DNA of 61,937 nt, from contig JABJKO010000315.1 of the NCBI GenBank assembly GCA_018660305.1, positions 1 to 61,937 on the forward strand, given 5' to 3'. This DNA is from Rhodospirillaceae bacterium. Its GTDB lineage: Bacteria; Pseudomonadota; Alphaproteobacteria; MPNO01; UBA2964. Below the pieces are notes generated by a model. That model had not been told where the DNA came from. It did no database searches and saw nothing but the letters and a program-made list of their open reading frames with translations. Shown here one piece after another: positions 24,950 to 34,412 of this stretch (position 1 is the stretch's first letter; every line of letters starts with the position of its first letter). The translations under genes and the position numbers were made by a program.

Positions 24950-26131
24950 TTGACGATTCATGTGGGAGTGGTAACGGCAGCGCGTTCCGATTATGGCCTG
25001 CTTGTCCCGCTTGTTTCCGCGCTGTTCGATGATCCGGATTTCGAACTTACCCTCTATGCGACCGGCATGCATTTTTCGCCGCGACATGGCGAAACCATTA
25101 ACGAGATACGCAGCGAACCATGGTGTTCCACATTGGTGGAAATACCGAGCGCGCCGAAAGACGACAGCTCTGAAGCCGCCGCCCAGGCGCTGGCTGCCGG
25201 CATAGAAGGATTTGCGCATTCCTATGCCACGCAACCGCCCGACCTGATCGTGGTCATGGGTGACCGGTTGGATGTCATGGCCTGTGTGATCGCGGCTCTG
25301 CCGTTTGACCTTCCCATCGCGCATATTTCGGGCGGTGAACTGTCTCAAGGTGTCGTTGATGACCGCATCCGCCACGCCATAACAAAGATGTCGCATATCC
25401 ATTTTACGGCCCATCCCGATTTCGCGCGCCGCGTTATCCAGCTGGGAGAGGCGCCGGACCGGGTTGTGGTCGCGGGGGAACCTGGTCTCGACCTGCTGGC
25501 CGAACTGGCCACCGAAGACAAAGAGACGGTATTTGCCGCGTATGATCTCGATTTGGAGGCACCGGTAAGTGTCTTTACATTTCACCCCATTGGTCCCGAC
25601 CCGGACGTCAACCGCAACGCCATGGAAATCATTCTCCAGGCGGCCGATCGGGCCGAAACTCAGATTGTGTTTACTTATCCCAACGCCGATCCCGGGTCGT
25701 CTCCGATTATCGATGCAATCGAGGCCTATTGTGCTGGCCATGAGAATTGCAGCGCCTGGCCGTCTCTCGGTCGGTACAGGTATATAAATCTCGCGAACCA
25801 CGCCGATTGCATCGTTGGCAATTCGTCAAGCGGTCTGGTTGAGGCGGCATCGTTCCAATTGCCCGTGGTCAATATCGGTGACCGGCAGGCGGGCCGGATT
25901 GCGCCCGCCAATGTACTTTCCGTTCGGCTGGACGAAGACGCCATCGCCCAAGCCTGGGAAAAGGCGTTGAGCGGATCTTTTCGCCACAGCCTGGCCGGAT
26001 TGAAAAACCCCTACGGGGACGGCAATGCGGTGAGCCGAATACTCGACACCCTCCGCACCATGCCGCGGGGCGCTGATGCTGTTTCCAAGGTTTTTTACGA
26101 TATCGATGGCCCGTACATTTCAGGTAGTTGA
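24950..26131 (+). CDS. neuC: Hydrolysing NDP-HexNAc 2-epimerase (NeuC/LegG family)
   Basis: Converts a nucleotide-linked GlcNAc-type sugar to the free 2-epimer for NeuB. The 393-residue protein opens TIHVGVVTAARSDYGLLVPL and has GDRLDVMA, ISGGELSQGVVDDRIRHAITKMSH, GEPGLD and NSSSGLVEAASFQLPVVNIGDRQ, the hallmarks of hydrolysing 2-epimerases. The only in-frame start that keeps the first strand is TTG 24950. The PtmE-like guanylyltransferase further on suggests that the substrate may be a GDP- rather than UDP-sugar, as in Campylobacter legionaminate synthesis. Confidence 0.87.
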   Translation: MTIHVGVVTAARSDYGLLVPLVSALFDDPDFELTLYATGMHFSPRHGETINEIRSEPWCSTLVEIPSAPKDDSSEAAAQALAAGIEGFAHSYATQPPDLIVVMGDRLDVMACVIAALPFDLPIAHISGGELSQGVVDDRIRHAITKMSHIHFTAHPDFARRVIQLGEAPDRVVVAGEPGLDLLAELATEDKETVFAAYDLDLEAPVSVFTFHPIGPDPDVNRNAMEIILQAADRAETQIVFTYPNADPGSSPIIDAIEAYCAGHENCSAWPSLGRYRYINLANHADCIVGNSSSGLVEAASFQLPVVNIGDRQAGRIAPANVLSVRLDEDAIAQAWEKALSGSFRHSLAGLKNPYGDGNAVSRILDTLRTMPRGADAVSKVFYDIDGPYISGS

Positions 26132-27173
26132 GCCCGGAGATCCCGCGTGGCGCAGTGCTTATGATCAATTCGCTCCCGATGATCGCGATGTGTTTTACGA
26201 CCCGGATTTTGCCCGGGTCTGTGCCTTGACAATCCATCAGGACGACCATGTGGCGGCGGCGTTATATTCCCAGGGTGACATAGACATTCTGTATCCCTTT
26301 GTGAGGCGCGATGTTTCCGATGTTATCGGCCATTCAAATCTGGGCGCGGGCCGGCGGGATATTGTCAGTCTTTACGGTCGTGGCGGGGCGCTTTGTGCTG
26401 CCGGGGCCGCCGTCAATTCCACTGAATTCCACGATTGCTTTGCGGAATGGTGCCGGTCTCAAAAAATAATATGTGCCTTCGACAGATTTCATCCCGTGCT
26501 CGAAAATCATCGATTGGCACCGAATACCGCAGAGGTATTTGAGGTGGGTGAATTCGTCGTCGTGGATCTAAGGCCCGAAATGAAGGCGGTGGAAGCCAAT
26601 TTCCGTTACTCCATGCGAAAGGCAATTCGGAAAGGCGTTGAATCCGGTGTCGTCGTGGAGATGCGGGAAGACATCAAGCATCTTGAGACATTCATGGATA
26701 TCTACCATGAGACGCTGGATCGGAACGGCGCCCGTGAATTTTACTATTTCCCCGAAGCGTTCTACCAATCAATGGCGAAGGAGATGCCGGGGCGGTTCGC
26801 TTTCTATTACGGGGTGGTTGATGGCGAGATCGTTACCTGTGAGCTGGTTCTTTTTTCGGACAGGTTTGCGCATTCCTATTTGGGTGGCACCCGAAAGTCC
26901 GGCTTTGCGGCGTCGGCCAATCAAATTCTGAAACTCGAGATCATGCGCGATCTCAAGCGGCGGGGCTGCGAGTATTTTCTGCTCGGCGGCGGGCAGAGCC
27001 GGGACGATGGCGTGTTCCGCTATAAGCTGGCCTATGCTCCGGATGGGGCGCGGCGTTCCTTTGTCGGCGGTACCGTATTTCTTCCCGAGGACTATGCCAC
27101 CCTGCGAGAGGAGTTGCGGGCCGCGGACTTTCCTGTGATGGCCGACAGGTTCCAGTTCTACGATGCCGGATAG
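26106..27173 (+). CDS. FemAB/GNAT-type acyltransferase
   Basis: A 355-residue member of the FemAB-like / Acetyltransf_6 group: a degenerate N-terminal GNAT fold and a complete C-terminal one (FYYGVVDGEIVTCELVLFSD, YLGGTRKSGFAASANQIL, YFLLGGGQSRDDGVFRYK). Such proteins transfer acyl or aminoacyl groups to sugar amines or peptidoglycan. No LegH/PglD-type acetyltransferase was seen, so this enzyme could acetylate the 4-amino sugar or the finished nonulosonate; this is inference. I chose ATG 26106, which overlaps neuC by 26 bases; ATG 26076 is possible. Confidence 0.7.
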   Translation: MARTFQVVEPGDPAWRSAYDQFAPDDRDVFYDPDFARVCALTIHQDDHVAAALYSQGDIDILYPFVRRDVSDVIGHSNLGAGRRDIVSLYGRGGALCAAGAAVNSTEFHDCFAEWCRSQKIICAFDRFHPVLENHRLAPNTAEVFEVGEFVVVDLRPEMKAVEANFRYSMRKAIRKGVESGVVVEMREDIKHLETFMDIYHETLDRNGAREFYYFPEAFYQSMAKEMPGRFAFYYGVVDGEIVTCELVLFSDRFAHSYLGGTRKSGFAASANQILKLEIMRDLKRRGCEYFLLGGGQSRDDGVFRYKLAYAPDGARRSFVGGTVFLPEDYATLREELRAADFPVMADRFQFYDAG

Positions 27174-27176
27174 ATC

Positions 27177-27872
27177 ATGACACTGACCGATGACATGGAG
27201 CGTCATCTCGATGGGTGGGAAACTGTGCATTCCAGCCGGCCATGGGGCGAGCACCCGTCCGAGGATCTCATAAGATTTATCGTAAGGCGCTATCGCGACC
27301 TTTCCGATCGTTCCGCCATTCGCATCGTCGATATCGGCTGTGGTCCGGGGGCCAATCTAAGTTTTCTGGCGCGTGAGGGTTTTACGCTGGCCGGGATTGA
27401 TGCGTCGGATACGGCGATCGTGACGGCACGCCGGCGCCTTCAAGAGGCTGGTATAAAAATCAATGATACGCGGCTGGATCTTCGGCAGGGTAATTTCGCG
27501 GCGCTTCCATGGCCTGATGAAAGTTTTGATTTGGCCATTGATATGGAATCAATCTACGCCAATCCCATGGCCGTTATCCGCTCCTGCATCAACGACGCCC
27601 ATCGTGTTCTCAAGCCGGGCTCGGTATTTTTCGGAAAAATGTTTGGGGTCAAAACTACCGGTCATGGCACCGGTGAAATCTACGAAACCAATACGTCGCG
27701 CGATCCCAGCGAAGGACCCTGTGGGGGGTTTGGGTTTGCGCACTTCTTCACACGGGAGGAAATCGAAGACGTCTTTTCAGAATTTTCCATTCTTTCCATC
27801 GATTGGCTGCATCGGACTGATAAGGGCGGCACGGTTTCGATCTTCGAGTGGATTGTGACGGCGACAAAGTGA
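27177..27872 (+). CDS. Class I SAM-dependent methyltransferase
   Basis: A 231-residue methyltransferase with VDIGCGPGANLSFLAREGF near residue 48, an acidic residue ending strand 2 (GIDASDTAI), DLAIDMESIYAN near 120 and VLKPGSVFFGKMFG near 142. It begins three bases after the FemAB-like stop and its own stop overlaps the GTG of the next gene. The substrate is unknown; an N- or O-methyl group on the nonulosonate is plausible from context. Confidence 0.75.
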   Translation: MTLTDDMERHLDGWETVHSSRPWGEHPSEDLIRFIVRRYRDLSDRSAIRIVDIGCGPGANLSFLAREGFTLAGIDASDTAIVTARRRLQEAGIKINDTRLDLRQGNFAALPWPDESFDLAIDMESIYANPMAVIRSCINDAHRVLKPGSVFFGKMFGVKTTGHGTGEIYETNTSRDPSEGPCGGFGFAHFFTREEIEDVFSEFSILSIDWLHRTDKGGTVSIFEWIVTATK

Positions 27873-29068
27873 TCGACGCAGAGCCCAGACAATTTGACCG
27901 TGTCATTGGGGGTGATGCTCCGCTGACGGCTGAGGAGATTTCGCTGTGGAACTCCGGGACGGACGTCGCCGCCCCCTTGCCGGAGGATTTGTTCATTCGA
28001 TTAGGCGTTACAAGACCGGCGCTTTGGCTGCGGTTCGGCCGTTCGGCGTTTGGGGTTGCGCTCAAATTGATGTCTCCAGCATCGGCGCCCCGGCTTGCGA
28101 TGCCTGACTACCAATGCGCGGATGTCGTCCGAAAGCTGCGCGCCGCAGCGTCAGAAATAGTGCCTTATGGCCTGACCGAAGATCTGTTGCCGCTTCAAAC
28201 GTCTTTACTGGAGGCGGCGGGCCATGCCGATGCGGTCATGACCTGCTCGTATTTCGGTGCTGCGCGAATAGACGCGGTTCTCACCGATTTTTACCGGGAC
28301 ATCAAGAAACTGCCAGGGGCCCCGTGGGTCATAGAAGATCGTGTCATGGCGTTTCCCGACCCTGCCACGGCGGCTTCCTATATGGGCCGGTGTGACTTCT
28401 GCGTCCTGAGCCTGAGGAAAATTTATCCCATACCCGATGGAGCGGTGCTGATTGCCTGCTCCGACCGGGCGATGGATGCGCTCGACAGTTGGCAGCGCTC
28501 GAACCGGCTGCCGGATTCATCTGGAAGTGACGCGGTGGTGCGCGCCAGAATAAAGGCGAAGGGTCAACGCGCGTCCTGGCTGCGAAGCGGCCATCTGGTC
28601 GATGAACCCGGCATAAGCGGTCTTCACGCAAGCATTCAGAGCGAAGGGCTGGTTAATGAGACCGCCGCGGATCCTGGTGAGGATGCTGTCGCCGGATCTG
28701 AGGGATCGCTCCGTTATTTGGCCACGCGGGAAATCGAGACTGATTTGGCAATCATTCACCGCCATCGCAAAACGATCGCCGATGCTCTTGCGGATACTGT
28801 GTGTGAAGATAATTGCATTGGCGATGGCGTGGGTATCGCTGTTCCTATACGTGCCGCCGCCCGCGACGCGTTGCGGCAGCGTGCTGCCGAGGACGGTGTT
28901 TTCCTGCCTGTTCATTGGCCGGTACATGATTTGATCAGTTTATCGCCCATGGCGGCACACTGGCATGCGACCGAGCTTAGTCTTCCCACACTGCCTACCT
29001 GGTCAGAGGATGACGTGGGTTATCTCTGCGATCGGCTGGGCGCAGTTTTGGGGGAGATGGCCGCGTAA
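27869..29068 (+). CDS. Divergent DegT-like PLP-fold protein
   Basis: A 399-residue protein that follows the DegT/DnrJ aminotransferase fold loosely. The PLP-pyridine Asp motif appears as VIEDRVMAFPDP and the lysine region as SLRKIYPIPDGAVLIAC, so Lys is kept but the surrounding Gly-rich loop and the His/Gln that stacks on PLP are not. It may be an aminotransferase for an unusual substrate, a dehydratase relative or a non-catalytic partner. GTG 27869 overlaps the previous stop by four bases, and its TAA overlaps the next ATG. Confidence 0.55.
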   Translation: MIDAEPRQFDRVIGGDAPLTAEEISLWNSGTDVAAPLPEDLFIRLGVTRPALWLRFGRSAFGVALKLMSPASAPRLAMPDYQCADVVRKLRAAASEIVPYGLTEDLLPLQTSLLEAAGHADAVMTCSYFGAARIDAVLTDFYRDIKKLPGAPWVIEDRVMAFPDPATAASYMGRCDFCVLSLRKIYPIPDGAVLIACSDRAMDALDSWQRSNRLPDSSGSDAVVRARIKAKGQRASWLRSGHLVDEPGISGLHASIQSEGLVNETAADPGEDAVAGSEGSLRYLATREIETDLAIIHRHRKTIADALADTVCEDNCIGDGVGIAVPIRAAARDALRQRAAEDGVFLPVHWPVHDLISLSPMAAHWHATELSLPTLPTWSEDDVGYLCDRLGAVLGEMAA

Positions 29069-30201
29069 TGACCTCTCATGTGGTGTCTTCCAAAGGATGG
29101 AAATGGGGTCTCCGCCTCAGTGCCCTGGTCGTTGTTATCTGGTGCCTGGATGCTGCAATCTATTATATTTTCCATGATGGTCGTGACGACATCCGAGGCC
29201 TTTTTGTCGCTGAGAACAGCCGCGGTTATGCGTTAAAACCTGGTTTCCGCGGTGTTGTCACCGATGGATACGCTTTTAATGTTGCAACGAATTCCCGGGG
29301 ATATCGGGGCGCTGAATGGCGGTTGAACGAAAAATTCCGTGTGCTAATGGCCGGAAATTCTTTCGTGTTTGGACTGCCGCTGCCTGCCAAAGACGGAATT
29401 GTGGGAAAAATGCGTGCGCAGGTTTCCGCCGATGTCGGGATCTATAATGTCGGTGTTCCCAGTTATGGCGTCTTGCAAAGTCTTGAGACAATCCGCCGCG
29501 AATGTCCCGTGATAAAGCCCCGACATGTGGTCTATGCGATGGATTTCAACGATTTCCGTCGCGATCATATGGACCTTAGGTCCCGCACGGTGGTCGATGG
29601 GTATAAACTTTCGACTTGGAGCGACGACCGGCTGAAACGGTTACCAACGCCCCTCTCCAAAGCTGAAGTCAATCGTCAGAAGGCCAGATTGAACGCGGAG
29701 ACCTCCTGGTCTCTAAGGCAGAGTCTTCAGCTGCGAAGCATTCGAATGTTTCTCGCTCAGCGATATCTTCACCCCCGTCAGATCGCCGAACGTCTTCTTC
29801 CCGACAGTATTCTCGGTGCCGGCTATCGGCAGCGCTATGTATTTACGACCCGGTCTGAGTTCGGATTTCCCGATGTCCTGAAAGAGGCCACTGCCGCGAT
29901 CAGAGACATGGCGACGGCAGCTCATGCCTGTGGCGCGTCCTTTACGCTTGTTGTATTCCCCAACGCCAGCGAAGCGTATTACCAATTGACCGAGCCGGCG
30001 ACCGAAACCGTTCTGACTCCTCTATTGGCATCTACAATGGATATTCTCGATCTGCGAAAACGGGCGGCGCGGGGCGAGAATCTGGCCAGGCCGCGATCCG
30101 GGTATTACCATGCCCGGGCTACGCACTGGGCGGCGACCGAGATTACCCGCCATTTGGCGAAGCGTTATCCGGTGGCGTTGAAAATGAGGACGGACGGTTG
30201 A
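29068..30201 (+). CDS. Membrane-anchored SGNH-like esterase/acyltransferase
   Basis: A 377-residue protein with one N-terminal transmembrane helix (about residues 12-33), then a periplasmic SGNH/GDSL-type domain. Block I appears as MAGNSFVFG near residue 93 in place of GDS, an Asn-rich stretch YNVGVPSYG follows, and a late Asp/His pair (ILDLR, ATHWAATE near 350) completes a possible triad. Relatives trim or add acetyl groups on exported polysaccharides. The Asn before Ser replaces the usual Asp, as in several acyltransferase subfamilies. Placed after the nonulosonate genes, glycan O-acetylation or deacetylation is likely. Confidence 0.6.
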   Translation: MTSHVVSSKGWKWGLRLSALVVVIWCLDAAIYYIFHDGRDDIRGLFVAENSRGYALKPGFRGVVTDGYAFNVATNSRGYRGAEWRLNEKFRVLMAGNSFVFGLPLPAKDGIVGKMRAQVSADVGIYNVGVPSYGVLQSLETIRRECPVIKPRHVVYAMDFNDFRRDHMDLRSRTVVDGYKLSTWSDDRLKRLPTPLSKAEVNRQKARLNAETSWSLRQSLQLRSIRMFLAQRYLHPRQIAERLLPDSILGAGYRQRYVFTTRSEFGFPDVLKEATAAIRDMATAAHACGASFTLVVFPNASEAYYQLTEPATETVLTPLLASTMDILDLRKRAARGENLARPRSGYYHARATHWAATEITRHLAKRYPVALKMRTDG

Positions 30202-30248
30202 TCGCATCCTCTGTAAACCCGGCCTCTCAATAGAAGCGGTGAATACTC

Positions 30249-30995
30249 ATGGCAAATAATACGGCGCCGGCAACTTCGGCTGAGGCGATTACCAACCAGA
30301 CGGCTGCATCTGGTATCTCTCGCAAGCTCGATGCCTTTATCGGTACACCGCTTCCCGACATCTCTCTCTCCGGATTTGTGATCAATCTGCTGCTTGCCGC
30401 TCTCCTCGCCTATATCTTGGGCCTCGTCTACGTACGCTATGGGCGGGCACTATCGAACCGTAGGCTTTTTGCCCAGAATTTCGTGCTGCTGGCCTCTACC
30501 ACCATGATCGTCATCAGCGTGGTGAAATCCTCGCTGGCCCTGTCGCTGGGCCTTGTAGGGGCCCTCTCCATCGTCCGGTTCCGGGCGGCTATTAAAGAGC
30601 CCGAAGAACTTAGTTTCCTCTTTATCTGCATCGCCATTGGTCTGGGGTTCGGGGGCGATCAGCGTTTGCCGACACTCATCGGCTTCGTAATATTGATGGT
30701 CATTGTCATCGTCCGGGGTCTAAACCGGGACCGCGAGCAGGGCCATAATCTTTATGTGACAGTGACCAGCGCTGCGCCGGCTTCCATCAGCGCTGATCGC
30801 ATTCTCAAAGCCATTGAGCCCCATTGCAGGTCGGTCAATCTGAAGCGGCTCGACGAGAGCAATGAGATTATCGAAACGCTTTTCGCCATCGAAATTGATA
30901 GTTTCGATGCATTAAACAAGGCCCGTGCGGATCTGCGGGCGTTGGACGAATCGGTGTCTCTGACCTTTATGGACAATGATCGCCAGGTACAGTGA
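30249..30995 (+). CDS. DUF4956 family membrane protein
   Basis: A 248-residue protein with about four transmembrane helices (residues 42-155) and a cytosolic ferredoxin-like C-terminal domain (165-245). GLVGALSIVRFRAAIKEPEE near residue 100 is the DUF4956 signature. The family co-occurs with CotH kinase and VTC-domain proteins, exactly as here (next two genes). It may form the membrane part of a VTC-like polyphosphate or phosphorylation machine; the function is not established. Confidence 0.85.
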   Translation: MANNTAPATSAEAITNQTAASGISRKLDAFIGTPLPDISLSGFVINLLLAALLAYILGLVYVRYGRALSNRRLFAQNFVLLASTTMIVISVVKSSLALSLGLVGALSIVRFRAAIKEPEELSFLFICIAIGLGFGGDQRLPTLIGFVILMVIVIVRGLNRDREQGHNLYVTVTSAAPASISADRILKAIEPHCRSVNLKRLDESNEIIETLFAIEIDSFDALNKARADLRALDESVSLTFMDNDRQVQ

Positions 30996-31044
30996 TGGCC
31001 TGGCGGCAAACGGTAACCGGGATGAATTGGGCGGGGTCTAGCGC

Positions 31045-33693
31045 TTGATAATCAAGCAGCAAACAATATTGCCCGGCCGGGCGCGCCGTCTTTTGGCTAT
31101 TCTATTTCGGAAAAAAACCGTAACGCTGGGTGTTGTTGCCGGGGTGCTTATCCTGGGTATCTACAGCGTTGGACTTCTGATGGTCGCGCAACGCATTGAT
31201 GTTCCGGGCATTACGCGTCTGGTCATGAACAACGCTATTTATGTTCCGGCGAACATGGCGCGCAGTTTCTTTGCCTCGCCGGAACGGCTTACCATAGATA
31301 TCAAGCACAAGCATATTTTGAAGCTCGAGAAGAAACGCCGTGCCGCGCTGCGCCGCCGCTATTTACTGCGGGGCGAGGACGATTACGTGCCGGCCCGCAT
31401 TCGCCATGGCGACAATACTGTAGATGTAAAACTGCGGTTGAAAGGGGAATTGCCGGACCATTACCGGGGCAAAAAATGGTCGCTCCGTGTGGTGACCAAG
31501 AATAATGGGACCTTGTTCGGGATGAAGCGGTTTTCGCTTCAGAGCCCCCGGACCCGCTACTACCTGTATGAATGGGTGTTTCAAAAAATGATGGCGCGCG
31601 AAGGCCTCATGGCACTTCGCTATGATTTCGTCGACGTGACACTCAACGGCAAACATATGGGCATTTATGCCATCGAGGAGCATTTCGAGGATCAGCTCGT
31701 AAAAAATAACGGCCGGCCAGGCGGGCCCATCGTGTTCTATAGCGATGCGCCGGACTCGCCACGTTACAACCTTCTATCCGCTGATCCGAGGTGGCGTGCG
31801 GACATGCAGGCGGGGCCAGTTGACGTTTATCGCAAGCGCCGGACTTTTGCTGATCCTGCCAGGACCCGGCAGTTCAACCGGGCCAAGGATCGCATGGAGG
31901 CATTTCGCCGCGGCGAATTGCCCGCCTGTGACGTTTTCAATTGCAAGCAAATGGGGCGTTGGCTCGCGCTCCTGGATCTGACCAGCGGACGCCACAACGC
32001 GCGCCATGGCAATTTGAAATTCTTTTTCAACCCGGCAACCGATCGCCTGGAGCCCATTGCCTATGACGGTTCAGCGGTCGGGGTTGGTGCTCCCGAAGGC
32101 GGTGTCCCTGCCCATCTCGACAGCCAGGTCATCATGGTGGAGGATTGGTTCGTCAACCGTCGGAACGAGCCGTTCTATATGTTGCTGCAGGATCAGCGGC
32201 TCTTTCAGGTTTATATGAACGAATTGGGCCGTCTGTCGCAGCGATCCTATCTCGATGACATATTTGCCACCCTCGGTGAGGAACTCGAGCAGAAATTGCG
32301 AGTCATTCACCGAGACTATCCTCATTTCCGCTTTGACCGTAATTTCTTCTACAAGCGGCAGAATCGAATCCGGAAATACCTCCGTCCACCGACCGGAATT
32401 GTTGCCTACCTCAACGGTCAACTCTCGCAAACCGGATTGCGTCAACTCGATATCGGAATCGCGAGTATCGTGTCGTACCCGCTTCAGATAACGACCCTCC
32501 GCGTCAATGGCGCCTTGCTGCCCCTCGCATCGGGCGAGCCATTTACGCTCCTTCCCTTCATCCCCCTGTCACCAATGAACGTGCAGGATGTCCGTTTCAG
32601 TATTCCGGAGGGTGTCCAATGGCCGCCTTCCTCTCCAGCCGATATACGCGTTGGTTTTCGGACCTGGGGTGGCGGCAAACTTCATTGGACGCCTGCTCTG
32701 CCGTGGGCGCATAGAGGGAGCCCCTTCCGCACTGATCTGGGCACCGTGCCTTCTTTCGGTGCGCGGAAAGCCGCCTATATGGACGTTGATTCCAGGGCCG
32801 CGACAATCAAGATTAAACGAGGCAACTGGAAGATAGCGAAAGATCTCGTTTTCCCGCCGGATCATGCGGTCACCATTGAAGCCGGTACCCATATACGCCT
32901 CGTCGGCGGCGCGAGGATCGTGTCCTATTCGCCGGTCACGATTTCTGGCCGGGCTAGCGCACCTGTCATCATCGAGGCGGCTGACACGCCGGGTTCCACC
33001 TTCATGGTGATTCGTGCGAAATCGGCCTCCACCATCACACACGCGTCATTCCATCGGCTTGGCGGCCCTCGGCCGGACGATTCGTCGGTCGTCGTGGCAG
33101 GGGTCACCTTCTATCGTGCGCCCGTAACCATTAAATCAAGCCAGTTTACCGATAGCCGCGGGCCGGCGGCGCTTCAAATAATCGGTGAAAACTTTAGAGT
33201 TTCTGAAACAGCGTTCGATGGCGCGGCGGCCGATGCGGTGAATGTTTCCGGCTCCCAGGGATTCATAAAAGACGTGACGGCAAAGGATATTTTCCAGGAC
33301 GCCATAGCCCTGTCCGGCAGCAGGGTGGAATTGCGCCGCTCAGAATTTCAAGCTATCGGCGGCACGGCCGTTCGCCTTACCCATTCCAGCGATCTGACGG
33401 CAGACTCGGTTATTGTCCGGAATGCCGGCACCGCCATTGCATCCCGCAACGGGTCCCGTGCCCGATTGGCCGGGTTCAGCCTGTCGAAATTGGGGATGGG
33501 ATTTTCTGTAGATCGGGACCGGAGCAAATTCGGCGCGGCGGAATTGCGTGTGTCGGCCAGTCGAATGGACGATGTGGAGCAGCCGTTTAGGGTTGGCCCT
33601 GAATCAGCACTGTACTGGAACGGGCATCGCATCGGTGTGACGGCTGCCCGCCCGAAGCCGCTCGCCTCGGTTCAATCAGCGGTGTCCAATTGA
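31045..33693 (+). CDS. CotH kinase family protein with beta-helix C-terminus
   Basis: An 882-residue protein with one N-terminal helix (about residues 28-50) and an otherwise exported body. Residues about 85-470 are a CotH atypical protein-kinase domain: VKLRLKGELPDH, RYDFVDVTLNGKHMGIYAIEEHF and the PIAYDGSAVG segment in the metal-binding DxG position. Residues about 590-860 are repeats of short strands (TIKIKRGNW, HASFHRLGG, VSGSQGFIKDV), a right-handed parallel beta-helix. CotH kinases phosphorylate surface or spore proteins. TTG 31045 is the only start upstream of the transmembrane helix. It is followed directly by the VTC gene. Confidence 0.85.
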   Translation: MIIKQQTILPGRARRLLAILFRKKTVTLGVVAGVLILGIYSVGLLMVAQRIDVPGITRLVMNNAIYVPANMARSFFASPERLTIDIKHKHILKLEKKRRAALRRRYLLRGEDDYVPARIRHGDNTVDVKLRLKGELPDHYRGKKWSLRVVTKNNGTLFGMKRFSLQSPRTRYYLYEWVFQKMMAREGLMALRYDFVDVTLNGKHMGIYAIEEHFEDQLVKNNGRPGGPIVFYSDAPDSPRYNLLSADPRWRADMQAGPVDVYRKRRTFADPARTRQFNRAKDRMEAFRRGELPACDVFNCKQMGRWLALLDLTSGRHNARHGNLKFFFNPATDRLEPIAYDGSAVGVGAPEGGVPAHLDSQVIMVEDWFVNRRNEPFYMLLQDQRLFQVYMNELGRLSQRSYLDDIFATLGEELEQKLRVIHRDYPHFRFDRNFFYKRQNRIRKYLRPPTGIVAYLNGQLSQTGLRQLDIGIASIVSYPLQITTLRVNGALLPLASGEPFTLLPFIPLSPMNVQDVRFSIPEGVQWPPSSPADIRVGFRTWGGGKLHWTPALPWAHRGSPFRTDLGTVPSFGARKAAYMDVDSRAATIKIKRGNWKIAKDLVFPPDHAVTIEAGTHIRLVGGARIVSYSPVTISGRASAPVIIEAADTPGSTFMVIRAKSASTITHASFHRLGGPRPDDSSVVVAGVTFYRAPVTIKSSQFTDSRGPAALQIIGENFRVSETAFDGAAADAVNVSGSQGFIKDVTAKDIFQDAIALSGSRVELRRSEFQAIGGTAVRLTHSSDLTADSVIVRNAGTAIASRNGSRARLAGFSLSKLGMGFSVDRDRSKFGAAELRVSASRMDDVEQPFRVGPESALYWNGHRIGVTAARPKPLASVQSAVSN

Positions 33694-34400
33694 CGGGGTT
33701 CTTTTCCCCAACGGCAGACAGTCCGGCGGATGAGGATTTCCGATACGAGAGAAAGTTCGTTGATCCAGATGGTTCGGTGTCGGAGGTGGTGGACCTTCTA
33801 AAGCGGCATCCCGCCATGTTTCGTGAGGTTTACGAGCCGCGGCGCATCAACAATATTTATCTCGATACGCCCGGGCTGACCTGCTACCGCGATAATATCG
33901 TGGGCCGGACGGCGCGCTATAAAGCCCGTATTCGATGGTACGGCGAATGGGGCGCAACTGTTTCCGCACCCTCCTTGGAGATCAAGATCAAGGAAGGGTT
34001 TCTGGGGCGCAAAGCCATCTTTGACGTTGCTGATTTTGATACTACTGGCGATGTGATCGAGGAGATCGGTCATGCATTGAAACCGGTGCTCCGCCAAAAT
34101 CCTGTGGCGCAGCGTTACGTTGCCGGGCTCCGGCCAGCGGTCGCAAACACCTATATGCGGCGGTATTTCCGATCGTCGGATGGCAGATTTCGTGTCACGG
34201 TCGATTGGAACGTTGATTATGCGGCAATTTCCCGACAGGCGCCTCTGTTTGCGACACGCTTTCGCGAACGCGGTGTCGTCATCGAGGTCAAATATGAGTC
34301 ACAGCATGACGATGCCGCCGATACCATTACGGGCCAGCTGCCCTACCGGCTGGTGCGGAATTCGAAATACATGAACGGGATTGAGCACGTTTGTGCGTGA
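33690..34400 (+). CDS. VTC-domain polyphosphate polymerase-like protein
   Basis: A 236-residue CYTH/VTC tunnel-fold protein. Motifs in order: RYERKF near residue 15, NIYLDTPG near 52, RYKARIRWYG near 72, EIKIKEG near 95, MRRYF near 155, VTVDWN near 168, VIEVKYE near 195 and SKYMNG near the end. In yeast Vtc4 this fold makes polyphosphate from ATP; bacterial homologues with CotH and DUF4956 are uncharacterised. TTG 33690 overlaps the CotH stop by four bases, so the trio is one translational unit. Confidence 0.83.
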   Translation: MTGFFSPTADSPADEDFRYERKFVDPDGSVSEVVDLLKRHPAMFREVYEPRRINNIYLDTPGLTCYRDNIVGRTARYKARIRWYGEWGATVSAPSLEIKIKEGFLGRKAIFDVADFDTTGDVIEEIGHALKPVLRQNPVAQRYVAGLRPAVANTYMRRYFRSSDGRFRVTVDWNVDYAAISRQAPLFATRFRERGVVIEVKYESQHDDAADTITGQLPYRLVRNSKYMNGIEHVCA

Positions 34401-34412
34401 GCGAGGCAGATA

